In this document: positions 26,509 through 34,834 of the stretch, in pieces
Position numbering within the stretch: position 1 is the first letter of the stretch
Layout: each line of letters begins with the position of its first letter
Assembly (NCBI GenBank): GCA_002423285.1
Contig: DIVF01000052.1
Location: forward strand, 81,221-145,220
Reading direction: 5' to 3'
DNA: 64,000 nt
DNA from: Micavibrio sp. UBA6139
Lineage (GTDB): Bacteria; Pseudomonadota; Alphaproteobacteria; Micavibrionales; Micavibrionaceae
The notes under the pieces: model-generated
The model's input: the letters and a program-made list of their open reading frames with translations, nothing else
What the model was told of the DNA's origin: nothing
The model's database searches: none
Program-made: the position numbers and the translations under genes

Positions 26509-27258
26509 TTGCGCTTCTTTCTGATTCTGACGGCCGCTTTTGTCATGTTCTTTCCTGTCGCGGCGATAGCGCAAAACAATGCGCTCGCAGGTTTCACTGA
26601 AAAAGAAAAAGTTGGTTTTGCTTTTTACAAGCTGATCAACCGCGACCCGCCATATGATGATTGGATCCGGGGCACAGCTGCCTATCAATCCGCTAAATCA
26701 AATGTGCAGCTAGCGATGATCGATCAGGAACGCCATCGCCTGCGGCGCGGCTTTGAAGCGTTCACACCGGACCGCGATCTGATCACGATTAAATTGCCGG
26801 TCAAAGTCAAGGGCGGCAACAATCCAAACTTTGCCAAAGACTTTGAGATGCAAGCCGCCGGCCTGTCCAAGATGATTGAAATCAATTTCATGGGCAATGA
26901 TGAATCCCCCTACTTCCCCTTCCTGCTGGGCAAGCAATGGATTGGTATGATCCCGCAAGGGTTGGAACAGCGCAGCACGCATTATCTAACCCCCGCTCAA
27001 TTCGCGACGTTCTGCGCGAACAAGAACAAGGCCTGCGAAAAATTTGAACAAAATATCGATGCAAATGTAATTTTGCGCACCATCTCTGCGGACGCAGAAA
27101 AGCCGCTGGTCTTACGGGATGTTCCATTGTGGTTGATGATGTCGGATCTGGGCGCGATTATCTTCCTGCGCCGCGATGGCGGTTTGATCTGGGAATATGC
27201 GATGCCGTGGTATGAGGGTGCACGCGCCGGATCATTGATGACTCTTTACGATAAATAG
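26509..27258 (+). CDS. Secreted orphan protein, 249 residues
   Basis: I chose a TTG at 26509 because AAGGA lies ten bases upstream and the product begins MRFFLILTAAFVMFFPVAAI, an ideal signal peptide cleaved near AIAQN. The same ribosome site is also five bases from an ATG in another frame, which would give only a six-residue product; a sequencing frameshift cannot be excluded. The mature part is basic in the middle and has two Cys (in FCANKNKACE). No family was recognised. The next orphan begins 16 bases after the stop, so they may form an operon. Confidence 0.65.
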   Translation: MRFFLILTAAFVMFFPVAAIAQNNALAGFTEKEKVGFAFYKLINRDPPYDDWIRGTAAYQSAKSNVQLAMIDQERHRLRRGFEAFTPDRDLITIKLPVKVKGGNNPNFAKDFEMQAAGLSKMIEINFMGNDESPYFPFLLGKQWIGMIPQGLEQRSTHYLTPAQFATFCANKNKACEKFEQNIDANVILRTISADAEKPLVLRDVPLWLMMSDLGAIIFLRRDGGLIWEYAMPWYEGARAGSLMTLYDK

Positions 27259-27274
27259 AAACGGATGAGGGGAA

Positions 27275-27835
27275 ATGGATAAACTCGACGCCATTTTCAG
27301 AACCGGATTCCAAACTGTTGAGAAAACTGATACCTGGCTTGGCATTCGCCGTCAGGATCCGGGCGAAGAACGAAAACCCCGCGACCACGAAAAACCTGAA
27401 GAAGACGGTGAGTTTGGTGAAGACCACACAACGCTATCAGTGGCCGCTCTGCACGGATTTTTGCACCAATTGCTGCAACAGGCGGGGGCCGAAGATGTGG
27501 CCGAAGAACCCAGCCTGATCGCCGATATCAACCCGGAACTGGAACCATCGCAAACCCCGGAAGACCCACGCTACCGCGCCGCCGCCAGTGCATATCAATC
27601 CACCGCGCAGAACATGGACCGCCCATCCCTCAACATGAGTACAACAGAACAGGCCAGCAGCGACGCACCGCGTCTGGCCCTCACCGCAGAAGAACTGCGC
27701 ACCATTCATGTCATGCTGGATGATGTGGGTGTTCTGGCGGAACGCAATATCCCAACCATCACACTGCGCCCGGCCCCGACATTTTTAGAAAGCCTTGGCA
27801 ACGGCGTCAGCGAAGCGTTAGGGCGCGCTGTTTAA
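27275..27835 (+). CDS. Acidic, largely disordered orphan
   Basis: 186 residues from an ATG with AGGGG directly upstream. The chain is acidic (runs such as EERKPRDHEKPEEDGEFGED) and rich in Pro, Gln, Ser and Ala, with two short helical islands at about 55-75 (VAALHGFLHQLLQQAG) and 135-155 (LTAEELRTIHVMLDDVGVL). No signal peptide. It could be an adaptor or regulator, but no family is recognised. Its last 18 bases overlap the convergent winged-helix gene. Confidence 0.6.
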   Translation: MDKLDAIFRTGFQTVEKTDTWLGIRRQDPGEERKPRDHEKPEEDGEFGEDHTTLSVAALHGFLHQLLQQAGAEDVAEEPSLIADINPELEPSQTPEDPRYRAAASAYQSTAQNMDRPSLNMSTTEQASSDAPRLALTAEELRTIHVMLDDVGVLAERNIPTITLRPAPTFLESLGNGVSEALGRAV

Positions 27836-28312
27836 AGCGTAACCTTCTTCTGCCGTCAGCAGAATTTGCGGGCGCGCCGGATCAATTTCAATCTTTTGCC
27901 GCAGGCGATAGATATGCGTTTCCAGCGTGTGCGTTTCGACGCCGCTGGCATAGCCCCAAACGGAATCCAAAAGATCACGGCGCAAAACCAGCCCGCCCGA
28001 AGCGTCCAGCAGCACCAGCAAAATATCGCGTTCCTTTTCGGTCAGGCGCGTTTGTTGCCCGTCCCGGTCCAAATATCCTTCGGCAGGAAAAAACTGATAC
28101 GGGCCAAGGGCAACGCTGCCCCCGGCAACATTTTGTGCCAAATGGCGGGGTGTCCGGCCAATGGATGCCGTCCCCGCGCCCGAAATCCGGTCAAGGATCG
28201 CGCCGATACGCGGTTGCCCTTCCAACCACACCGGATCAATGGAATCGCCCTCCAGCGGCAAATTTTGCCGTCTGGCGGTTTCCTGCAAAAATGTCAAAAG
28301 CCATGAATCCAT
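27818..28312 (-). CDS. OmpR/PhoB-type winged-helix regulator without receiver domain
   Basis: 164 residues from the ATG at 28312 (MDSWLLTFLQET). The C-terminal 95 residues form an OmpR-type winged helix: RLTEKERDILLVLLDASGG, RRDLLDSVWGYASGVETHT and LETHIYRLRQKIEIDPARPQ, which holds the recognition helix and wing. The N-terminal 65 residues are short and lack the Asp pocket and Lys of a receiver, so phosphorylation control is unlikely. It is divergent from the sigma-54-driven orphan at 28406, with 93 bases between the two ATGs, and may regulate it. Confidence 0.82.
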   Translation of the reverse strand: MDSWLLTFLQETARRQNLPLEGDSIDPVWLEGQPRIGAILDRISGAGTASIGRTPRHLAQNVAGGSVALGPYQFFPAEGYLDRDGQQTRLTEKERDILLVLLDASGGLVLRRDLLDSVWGYASGVETHTLETHIYRLRQKIEIDPARPQILLTAEEGYALNSAP

Positions 28313-28361
28313 AAGGAATAGTGCCGCCGCGCCCCCGCAATGACAAGGGGGGAAACAAAAC

Positions 28362-28377
28362 TGGCACGCGCCTTGCA
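28362..28377 (+). promoter_or_regulatory. Sigma-54 (RpoN) promoter, -24/-12
   Basis: TGGCACG-CGCC-TTGCA matches the sigma-54 consensus at every fixed base, with the required 10 bases between GG and GC. A start near 28388 would leave a short leader containing AAGGA before the ATG at 28406. Confidence 0.75.
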
Positions 28378-28405
28378 TTTTATTTAGTCTAAGAAGGACG
28401 AATAA

Positions 28406-29158
28406 ATGATCGACCCGGCAACATATTCTACGACAGCCCCCCGGATGGCCCAAACTGGCCAGCCTGCCGCGACATCTGCACGTCAAACCTTCCGCATGAT
28501 TGAAAATGAGCGCATGGCGGGCAGCGTTCCGGCGTGGGTGCGCCCCAACACCCCGCAAGATACATCAGTCGCCGCCCTGTCCGATGCCACCAGTGATGTT
28601 CGTTTTTCTGATGAAATGTCGAGCGCACTCGCCTACCAGCAAAGCGACACAACATCGCATGACATCAATGAAGAACCCTTTGGCTTCGGTGATCTGGTCG
28701 ATATCGTCAACCCGCTGCATCATATTCCATTGGTGGGGACGCTTTATCGCCACATGACCGGGGACCAGATTCGTCCCTCATCACAAATTATCGGCGGGAC
28801 GCTCTTTGGCGGGGCTCTGGGTGCGGCAGGCGGTATCGCCAACGCAATTATTCAAGAAGAAACCGGAAATGATGTCGGCGAACATGCTTTACAGCTCGCT
28901 GGCCTAAGCGATGAAACAACACCGAATTCTGGCGCGCAAAATTCTGCGCCCGTCACACAATTGGCTGCGGCAGAAATCCCGCAACACAAAGGGGGAGAAC
29001 TCCCCGCCAACGCCTTAGGTTTTACAAGTGCCTTAAGCTTCGCTGACCTGTCGTATATCGCGCCCGCCTCCGGCAGCAGCGAACCCGCAAACCGCCCCGC
29101 CAAAGCCATCCCCGCGAAGCCATCTGCATGGGCGTCACAATACAGATTCAATGAATAA
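28406..29158 (+). CDS. Orphan protein behind a sigma-54 promoter
   Basis: 250 residues, ATG preceded by AAGGA. The ends are disordered (Ser, Thr, Ala, Pro). The core at about 93-165 is distinctive: GFGDLVDIVNPLHHIPLVGT, LYRHMTGDQIRPSSQIIGG and a Gly/Ala-rich helix, then EETGNDVGEHAL. I recall similar NPLxHIP-x-x-x-x-LYR-x-x-TGD blocks in uncharacterised alphaproteobacterial proteins. The Gly/Ala segment may insert in a membrane. Sigma-54 control in this class often marks flagellar or developmental genes, so a motile-phase role is a guess. A palindrome follows. Confidence 0.74.
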   Translation: MIDPATYSTTAPRMAQTGQPAATSARQTFRMIENERMAGSVPAWVRPNTPQDTSVAALSDATSDVRFSDEMSSALAYQQSDTTSHDINEEPFGFGDLVDIVNPLHHIPLVGTLYRHMTGDQIRPSSQIIGGTLFGGALGAAGGIANAIIQEETGNDVGEHALQLAGLSDETTPNSGAQNSAPVTQLAAAEIPQHKGGELPANALGFTSALSFADLSYIAPASGSSEPANRPAKAIPAKPSAWASQYRFNE

Positions 29159-29207
29159 CCTCCGCACAAGGCGCGGGCTAGAGAAGACCTGATTTTAAAG
29201 GGGTCAA

Positions 29208-29225
29208 AAGGGGCATTGCCCCCTT
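29208..29225. repeat. Palindromic repeat family A, copy 3
   Basis: AAGGGGC-ATT-GCCCCCTT, followed by AAAAACCCT as in copies 2 and 5. It lies between convergent gene ends (29158 and 29233) and can serve as a terminator. Confidence 0.7.
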
Positions 29226-29232
29226 AAAAACC

Positions 29233-29871
29233 CTACGCTTTTTCTCTGTTCCCAAAGACACCTGTACCGATCCGTACATGAGTGGCCCCGAGGCGTAAGG
29301 CTTTTTCGAAATCGTCGCTCATCCCCATGCTGAGATTTTTTAAGCCATGATCCTGCGACAGCTTTTTCAGCAGCGCGAAATGTAACCCCGATGGTTCATC
29401 AACCGGTGGAATGCACATCAAACCATCCACCGCCAAACCAATCGCGCGACAATGTTCCAACAGCATGGGCAATTCACCCAGACTGACGCCCGCCTTTTGT
29501 TCTTCATCACCGGTATTGACCTGCACGTAACAGGATATTTTTCGACCCTGTGCCGTTATTTCAGCTGCAATCGCATCGGCCAATTTCACCCGGTCCAGCG
29601 TTTCAATGACATCAAACAGGGCGACCGCATCGCGCACCTTATTGGTTTGCAGCGGCCCAATCAGATGCAGCGATAGATCAGCATAAGACGGGCGGCGTGA
29701 TATCCAGCGTTCTTCCGCTTCCTGAACCCGGTTTTCACCAAAAACGCGCTGTCCAGCAGCCAAAGCCGCATCAATCCGGTCTTCCGGTTGCTGCTTGCTG
29801 ACTGCAACCAAGGTTGTTTTCGAGCCCATTTGTTTTTTGAGGGCGGCAATATTATCTGCAATTTTTGTCAT
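29233..29871 (-). CDS. YggS/PLPBP-family PLP-binding protein
   Basis: 212 residues from the ATG at 29871. [19 protein letters not shown] holds the PLP-binding Lys (VSK), [12 protein letters not shown] is the family signature, [14 protein letters not shown] follows, and [20 protein letters not shown] with IGTGVFG binds the phosphate. The fold is the alanine-racemase TIM barrel without enzyme activity; it maintains PLP and amino acid balance. It often lies near proC or DUF167 genes, neither of which is visible here. Confidence 0.95.
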   Translation of the reverse strand: MTKIADNIAALKKQMGSKTTLVAVSKQQPEDRIDAALAAGQRVFGENRVQEAEERWISRRPSYADLSLHLIGPLQTNKVRDAVALFDVIETLDRVKLADAIAAEITAQGRKISCYVQVNTGDEEQKAGVSLGELPMLLEHCRAIGLAVDGLMCIPPVDEPSGLHFALLKKLSQDHGLKNLSMGMSDDFEKALRLGATHVRIGTGVFGNREKA

Positions 29872-29928
29872 GCGTTCTTCATGCCACACACACCCGATTT
29901 TGTCATCCCCGCCGCTGCCATTGCATCT

Positions 29929-29949
29929 CCCTCTCCCATGGGGAGAGGG
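29929..29949. repeat. Hairpin repeat family B, copy 1
   Basis: CCCTCTCCCATGGGGAGAGG plus G, a 21-base near-palindrome. Identical to the copy at 31455 and the exact reverse complement of the copy at 31523. Followed by GTGAGGGGGT. Confidence 0.7.
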
Positions 29950-30008
29950 TCGGGTGAGGGGGTATCCTTGTCGGGTTTATAGGCCAGCATTGTAATCCCT
30001 CCCCCCAA

Positions 30009-30029
30009 CCCCCTCCCGCCGGGAGGGGG
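30009..30029. repeat. Hairpin repeat family B, diverged copy
   Basis: CCCCCTCCC-GCC-GGGAGGGGG, a GC-rich hairpin of the same purine/pyrimidine-arm type as the other family B copies, downstream of the porin gene. Confidence 0.5.
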
Positions 30030-30050
30030 CGTAAAGAAAAAAAGCAAAAA

Positions 30051-30076
30051 GAAAGGGGAGCCGAAGCCCCCCTTTC
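30051..30076 (-). terminator. Terminator of the porin gene
   Basis: On the - strand GAAAGGGG and CCCCTTTC pair around a GCTTCGGC-type loop and are followed by TTTTTGCTTTTTTT. It begins 26 bases after the porin stop codon. Confidence 0.8.
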
Positions 30077-30101
30077 CGAAAGTCCATAATTCCAGAAGGA
30101 A

Positions 30102-31247
30102 TTAGAAACCGATTTGTGTACCCAGCAGCACGCTGGTCGCATCAACGTCATCACCAGCGTATTCATGTTCAACATGGTGAACCGAACCACGGAAGGACAT
30201 GCCTGGACCGTATGTATAGGTTACGCCACCCGAGTAACGCTCTGATTCCAGGTCGCCAGTTGTACCCAACAGGCCGGAAACATCGTCATCACGATTCAGA
30301 TAGGAAACACCCAGAACGAACGGGCCAGTGGTGTAATCGGCACCAACAACCCATGTATCAGAGTCGTTGCTGTCGGTTGCATTGTTATCGGTTACATAAG
30401 CAGCACCGACATTGAATGGACCGAAGCCAAGGTTTGCACCAACGTTCCAGTTTTTACGATCATCTTCACCGGCACCTGCTTCGTCGTTTTCAACGTGCGT
30501 GTAACCAGCACCGAGCGCGACGCGGACAGCGTTGAACTGACCTTCATAGCGTACGGCAGCTTCATATGCCTCACCCAGACCATCGTTGTCCAGACGGACG
30601 CCGAAAGAATCTGCAAAACCATTGTTGGAGTCACCACCAACATCCGGTGTATAGGAAGCGCCAGCTTGGAAGCCGGAGAATACTGGTGTGATGTAGGTGA
30701 TTTTATCAGCATAACCCGATGCATCAGAAGCATAGTCCAAAGCAAAGTTCAGGTTACCAACAGCAGGATCACCGAAGGTCGGTGCAATGCCGGCTGCAGT
30801 CAGAGCAGGATCAAGGCCGAGCAACGCGTTGTAGTTGATCGGGTTGATGTACTGACGGATGCCGTCAATGTTGCTGTCAGCAGAAGGTGCGGAAACCTGC
30901 AACAGGTAGTTCGCGCCGTCTTCAGCACCGAAGTTTACACGGCCCCAGTTTCCAGCGAAGTAGGCATAGGACTCTTCAACTTCCATGCCGTTACCGCCGT
31001 CAGCTTCGGATTCAACGTGGAAACCGACTGTCAGGCCGTTGTCCAATGTTGTTTCGCCAGTGAAGTGGATTTCTGTTTCGCGCAGAATGTCGAAGGACTT
31101 GGCATCAAAGCCAGCTTCTTCGTCTTGATCATTCCATGCAACGTAACCTTTAAAATGGCCACCCAGGCCCAGGGAGACTTCAGCCATTGCAGGAGCTGCA
31201 GTGAATGCAACGCCAACCAATGCTGTGGTCAGAAGCAGTTTTTTCAT
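30102..31247 (-). CDS. Outer membrane porin
   Basis: 381 residues from the ATG at 31247, with AAGGAA eight bases upstream. The signal peptide MKKLLLTTALVGVAFTAAPAMA is cleaved before EVSLGLGG. The mature chain alternates beta-strands with acidic loops (DDDVSG, ENDEAGAGEDDRKN) and ends in GTQIGF, the C-terminal Phe that marks BAM-dependent barrels. It should be a trimeric 16-strand diffusion porin, judged by length and the alphaproteobacterial porin pattern, with a cation-leaning acidic interior. Codon use is biased toward a few codons, which fits high expression. A terminator follows. Confidence 0.9.
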   Translation of the reverse strand: MKKLLLTTALVGVAFTAAPAMAEVSLGLGGHFKGYVAWNDQDEEAGFDAKSFDILRETEIHFTGETTLDNGLTVGFHVESEADGGNGMEVEESYAYFAGNWGRVNFGAEDGANYLLQVSAPSADSNIDGIRQYINPINYNALLGLDPALTAAGIAPTFGDPAVGNLNFALDYASDASGYADKITYITPVFSGFQAGASYTPDVGGDSNNGFADSFGVRLDNDGLGEAYEAAVRYEGQFNAVRVALGAGYTHVENDEAGAGEDDRKNWNVGANLGFGPFNVGAAYVTDNNATDSNDSDTWVVGADYTTGPFVLGVSYLNRDDDVSGLLGTTGDLESERYSGGVTYTYGPGMSFRGSVHHVEHEYAGDDVDATSVLLGTQIGF

Positions 31248-31454
31248 TTGGTAATTCCTTCTCACAGTTTTCACAACGGTCATTTTGACCAATTCTTTTG
31301 AACCACGGAATCGCGGTTCACTGCTGAAATTTACGCGGGTCGGGGGTGCGGGGCAACCGGGTGATGCAACAAGGACACAATTTTAATCCGGGCCTGTGTC
31401 ATTTTTGTCACAAGTATAAATTATTCATTGTTTTCAGTTGGTTGTTCTATGGCT

Positions 31455-31475
31455 CCCTCTCCCATGGGGAGAGGG
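31455..31475. repeat. Hairpin repeat family B, copy 2
   Basis: Same 21 bases as at 29929, followed by TTGGGGTGAGGGGGTG, so the similarity extends beyond the hairpin. Confidence 0.7.
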
Positions 31476-31522
31476 TTGGGGTGAGGGGGTGCCAAATTCG
31501 ACATTATAAACCCTCTCCCCGG

Positions 31523-31543
31523 CCCTCTCCCCATGGGAGAGGG
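31523..31543. repeat. Hairpin repeat family B, copy 3 (inverted)
   Basis: Exact reverse complement of the copies at 29929 and 31455, placed 48 bases after copy 2. Confidence 0.7.
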
Positions 31544-31666
31544 GGAAGAATTGGGGGGCGAATCACTGATTACAAGGATAAAGGGGGGCGGATACTTGAG
31601 GGGGATAGGCCTTCGTGATAGATAAAGGTCAGTTTCATCATTCAATTATATGAGTAAGGGCACCCC

Positions 31667-32212
31667 ATGTTTGCCATAAAGAATATCCCATTGCTGCTGA
31701 TCGCCTTATTTACTGTGGGCGCGTGTTCATCGCTGCCGGAAGGCGAAGCCAAATATCCAACCGGGGCAAACCGCGCATCCACACCGGGTGGCGCGAACGA
31801 CATTTACAGCAAACAAGAAAGCATCTTTGGCAAAGGCGGTTTATTCTCGCTGGGCAAGGATTCAAAAGAGAACAGCCAGACAGGCCTTGGTGTGAATTCC
31901 TATCTGTGGCGCGCATCGCTGGATACCGTTTCGTTTATGCCGCTGGCCAGTGCGGATCCATTTGGTGGCGTGATCCTGACCGATTGGTATTCACCGGAAG
32001 AAACACCCAATGAGCGTTTGAAGCTGAACGTCTTTATCCTCGACCGCCAGCTGCGCTCCGATGCGATTCAGGTGAAAGTCTTCCGTCAGACACGCAGCAA
32101 AGGCGGCGCATGGAAAGATGCCAGCGCAGCCAGCGAAACCGCACGCCAGTTGGAAGATTCCATCCTGACCCGCGCCCGTCAATTACGCGTGGCCGAGATG
32201 CATAACAATTGA
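31667..32212 (+). CDS. DUF3576 lipoprotein
   Basis: 181 residues. The lipobox TVGAC places the acylated Cys near residue 20. The DUF3576 core is clear: GVNSYLWRASLDTVSFMPLA, then SADPFGGVILTDWYS, and a C-terminal LEDSILTRARQLRVAE helix. The family is confined mostly to Alphaproteobacteria and normally precedes leuS and lptE, which suggests an outer membrane assembly role. Here leuS lies 6.2 kb further on because two RCC1 genes intervene. A terminator follows directly. Confidence 0.92.
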   Translation: MFAIKNIPLLLIALFTVGACSSLPEGEAKYPTGANRASTPGGANDIYSKQESIFGKGGLFSLGKDSKENSQTGLGVNSYLWRASLDTVSFMPLASADPFGGVILTDWYSPEETPNERLKLNVFILDRQLRSDAIQVKVFRQTRSKGGAWKDASAASETARQLEDSILTRARQLRVAEMHNN

Positions 32213-32233
32213 TTGGTTTTTGATAGAACCAGT

Positions 32234-32264
32234 AAAAAGGCCCCATTAATGGGGCCTTTTTTTA
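32234..32264 (+). terminator. Terminator after the DUF3576 gene
   Basis: AAAAAGGCCCC and GGGGCCTTTTT pair around ATTAAT, followed by more T. It separates the DUF3576 gene from the convergent RCC1 gene. Confidence 0.88.
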
Positions 32265-32270
32265 TTCCTT

Positions 32271-32297
32271 CTCCCTCGCCCCAGCGGGGAGAGGGAG
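32271..32297. repeat. Hairpin repeat family B, diverged copy
   Basis: CTCCCTCGCCCC-A-GCGGGGAGAGGGAG: long purine/pyrimidine arms like the copies around the porin gene. It lies between the DUF3576 terminator and the end of the second RCC1 gene. Confidence 0.5.
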
Positions 32298-32317
32298 AAG
32301 AAGGGCAAAGCGCTAAA

Positions 32318-34834
32318 CTACGGCGCACCCGGCGCAACCCATCCAGCGCCATCGCAATATTGCAGATCATGCGTGGTGGAGTTGTATAAAATTACCCCTG
32401 CCTTGGCATAAGGCAGTTGGCAATTGAGCGGCAATGGGTCAGGCGATGCGGTTTCACCAAACTCACCACGCCCCTGCTCGCCCGCCTGGTTCGTGCCCCA
32501 GCACCAGATGTTTGGTGTACCGCCAACCCCAAGGCCGCAGGAATAACTGCCGCCAAGGGCCACGCCAGACCACGCGCCACCACCGACGATAGCCGTTGGA
32601 ACAGTGCGGTTTGTCGTTGTGTTATCTCCCACCTGACTGCCAATATTATATCCCCAGCACATCATTGTGCTTTGATCCTTCACGCCGCAGGTGTGTCGAT
32701 ACCCGGCGGAAATCGCTTTCCACACCCCGCCACCTGTGACCTGCACAGGAACGCTGCTCGGCGAAGTGCCGCTGCCCAGTTGCCCTTCGGCACCACGGCC
32801 CCAACACCACAGCGTGTCATCACCCTTTATGCCACAGGTATAATCATTGCCTGCGGCAACAGCCTTCCATGTGCCACCACCATTCACAGCGGTGGGGACA
32901 TTACGCTGCGTGGTCGAGTTATCACCCACTTGCCCTTCGGCGTTCCGGCCCCAGCACCACATTGTGTCATCGGCCTTGATCCCGCAATTGTGAAAGGACC
33001 CGCGCGTGACCGTTTTCCAAGATCCCCCGCCATTGATGGCTGTGGGGGCGTTACGTTGCGTGATCGTGTTATCGCCCAGCTGCCCATCACTATTAACACC
33101 CCAGCACCACAGCGTATTATCGGCCTTGATCCCGCAGGTACTAGCCCCGCCAGCCTCAATCACCTTCCATGATCCGCCGCCGCTCAGCGTCACCGGCGAG
33201 GAACGCTGGCTGACGGTGTTATCACCGACCTGACCGGTGCTGTTTATGCCCCAGCACCGTGCCGTATCATCCGCCTTAATCCCGCAAGTATGATAGGCAC
33301 CAGCAGACAGATACTTCCATGTCCCGCCGCCACCGATCGCATTGGGCACTGAACGCGCGGTGAACGTGCCGTCGCCCAGCTGACCGGCGTTACTCCAGCC
33401 CCAGCACCACCCTGTATCGTCCGATTTGATCGCGCAGGTGTGCAAATAAGTAGCGGTCACGGTTTTCCAGGACGTTCCCGGTGCCTCAATAGCCTGGGGA
33501 ACCCCCAAAATGGACTGAACATCTTCTGTCCCCATCTGGCCCGAATTGCTGGCACCCCAGCATTTGAACAAGCCCGATGTTTCAATGCCGCAAGCAAAAA
33601 AGGCCCCTGCTGCGACTTTAGACCAATCCGCCGTTCCGACCTGAACCGGGGTTGTCGCGGTGTTCTGCGTTCCATCGCCCAGCTGGCCGCCATCGTTAAA
33701 GCCCCAGCACCAGCGTTTATTGTCGGTCCGCAAACCACAGCTGAAATTCACGCCCGCCGCAACACTGGCCCAAGTCGTGGCCGCGCCAATTTGGGTTGGA
33801 GATGTTTGCTGGCCTGTACCGCCCGTCCCTAAACGATAATTCCCGCCATTGCCCCAACACCATAATGTCCCGGCGGTTTGCACGCCGCAGCTATGGTTTT
33901 CGCCGGTTGTTATCGCCGTCCATGTCGCCGCGCCGATTTGAACGGGTGCTGTTTGTGTTGTTGTGTTGCCTGTACCAAGCTGACCGGCAGCGTTCAAACC
34001 CCAGCACCACAGCGTGTTATTATCGCGAATGCCACAGGAATGATTCCCGCCAAGGGCGAGTTCTTTCCACGCCGCTGTCCCAATTTGGAACGGGGTTGAT
34101 CTGTTCGCAACCAGACCATCCCCCAGTTGGCTGGAAGCATTATAACCCCAGCACCACAACGTATCGTCATTGCGGATACCGCAAGTGTGGTTTTCACCCG
34201 CGGCGATGCGTTTCCAAAGAGATGATCCAACTTGTACCGGCGCATTGCGCTGACTGGTGCTGCTATCACCGACCTGACCACCGGCGTTATAACCCCAGCA
34301 CCACAGCGTATCATTCGCACGGATGCCGCAGGTATGCGCACCGCCCGCAATCACCGTCTTCCACTGGGCCGTCCCAATCCGCACAGGTGTAATGCGGCGT
34401 GTCACAGTGCCATCGCCCAATTGGCCGCTGGCGTTCAAGCCCCAGCACCATAAGCTGCCGTTATTCTGCACGCCGCAGGCGTAGTACCAACCCGCATCAA
34501 CCGCGACCCATTTGGTGCCGCCGCCCACAGGGCCCATGGCACGGTGGACGTTTCCAGCGCAGCCTTGAAGCACGCGGTTATCGCTGCTGTAAACCATTTG
34601 ACCTTCGGCCAATGTCGGGTTGGTGCATCCACCCGATCCGGTGCCGGGTGCATTCATTCCTTCCCACACCGTATCGGCGCAGTACTGAAACATTTTGCTG
34701 GTTTCGTTATAAACAATTGCCCCGGCATCGCGCGAAGGATTGGTACATGCCGCCTGTGCCGTTTCGGACCGGGCCAGCATCACCGCCATCACGGCGGCAA
34801 AAAGAACCAGATAGAGGCCGTGTTTTTTAATCAT
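32318..34834 (-). CDS. Secreted 14-blade RCC1-repeat protein (short paralogue)
   Basis: 838 residues. Signal peptide to about residue 28 (ARSETAQA). Two copies of a small cassette (CTNP...YN...QYC...W) occupy about 29-100. Then 14 RCC1 repeats of about 49 residues follow, each starting like WKTVIAGGAHTCGI and ending LWCWGYNAGGQVGD; 14 equals two seven-bladed propellers. A change in repeat style (IGTAxW to GGGxW) at repeat 8 marks the boundary. A third cassette (YNSTTHDLQYCDGAGW) closes the chain. Every blade has two Cys about ten residues apart. Its ATG directly follows the stop codon of the larger RCC1 gene. Likely exported; binding partner unknown. Confidence 0.88.
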   Translation of the reverse strand: MIKKHGLYLVLFAAVMAVMLARSETAQAACTNPSRDAGAIVYNETSKMFQYCADTVWEGMNAPGTGSGGCTNPTLAEGQMVYSSDNRVLQGCAGNVHRAMGPVGGGTKWVAVDAGWYYACGVQNNGSLWCWGLNASGQLGDGTVTRRITPVRIGTAQWKTVIAGGAHTCGIRANDTLWCWGYNAGGQVGDSSTSQRNAPVQVGSSLWKRIAAGENHTCGIRNDDTLWCWGYNASSQLGDGLVANRSTPFQIGTAAWKELALGGNHSCGIRDNNTLWCWGLNAAGQLGTGNTTTQTAPVQIGAATWTAITTGENHSCGVQTAGTLWCWGNGGNYRLGTGGTGQQTSPTQIGAATTWASVAAGVNFSCGLRTDNKRWCWGFNDGGQLGDGTQNTATTPVQVGTADWSKVAAGAFFACGIETSGLFKCWGASNSGQMGTEDVQSILGVPQAIEAPGTSWKTVTATYLHTCAIKSDDTGWCWGWSNAGQLGDGTFTARSVPNAIGGGGTWKYLSAGAYHTCGIKADDTARCWGINSTGQVGDNTVSQRSSPVTLSGGGSWKVIEAGGASTCGIKADNTLWCWGVNSDGQLGDNTITQRNAPTAINGGGSWKTVTRGSFHNCGIKADDTMWCWGRNAEGQVGDNSTTQRNVPTAVNGGGTWKAVAAGNDYTCGIKGDDTLWCWGRGAEGQLGSGTSPSSVPVQVTGGGVWKAISAGYRHTCGVKDQSTMMCWGYNIGSQVGDNTTTNRTVPTAIVGGGAWSGVALGGSYSCGLGVGGTPNIWCWGTNQAGEQGRGEFGETASPDPLPLNCQLPYAKAGVILYNSTTHDLQYCDGAGWVAPGAP

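Larger units (their letters stand above)
31248..31666. other. 419-base gap: porin leader and hairpin repeats
   Basis: Contains the porin leader next to 31248, then two exact family B hairpins at 31455-31475 and 31523-31543 in opposite orientation, separated by a short purine/pyrimidine-rich stretch, and the leader of the DUF3576 gene. No -35/-10 pair is convincing for either gene. No RNA gene was recognised. Confidence 0.5.

Noticed and set aside
26093..26524. 143-codon + strand ORF over the start of the Smr gene
   Set aside because: It is antisense to the clear Smr gene, and its end only reaches the weak ATG that competes with the TTG start of the secreted orphan.
30495..31301. 268-codon + strand ORF opposite the porin gene
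   Set aside because: The - strand frame has a signal peptide, ribosome site, terminator and C-terminal Phe; the opposite frame is a shadow caused by biased codon use.
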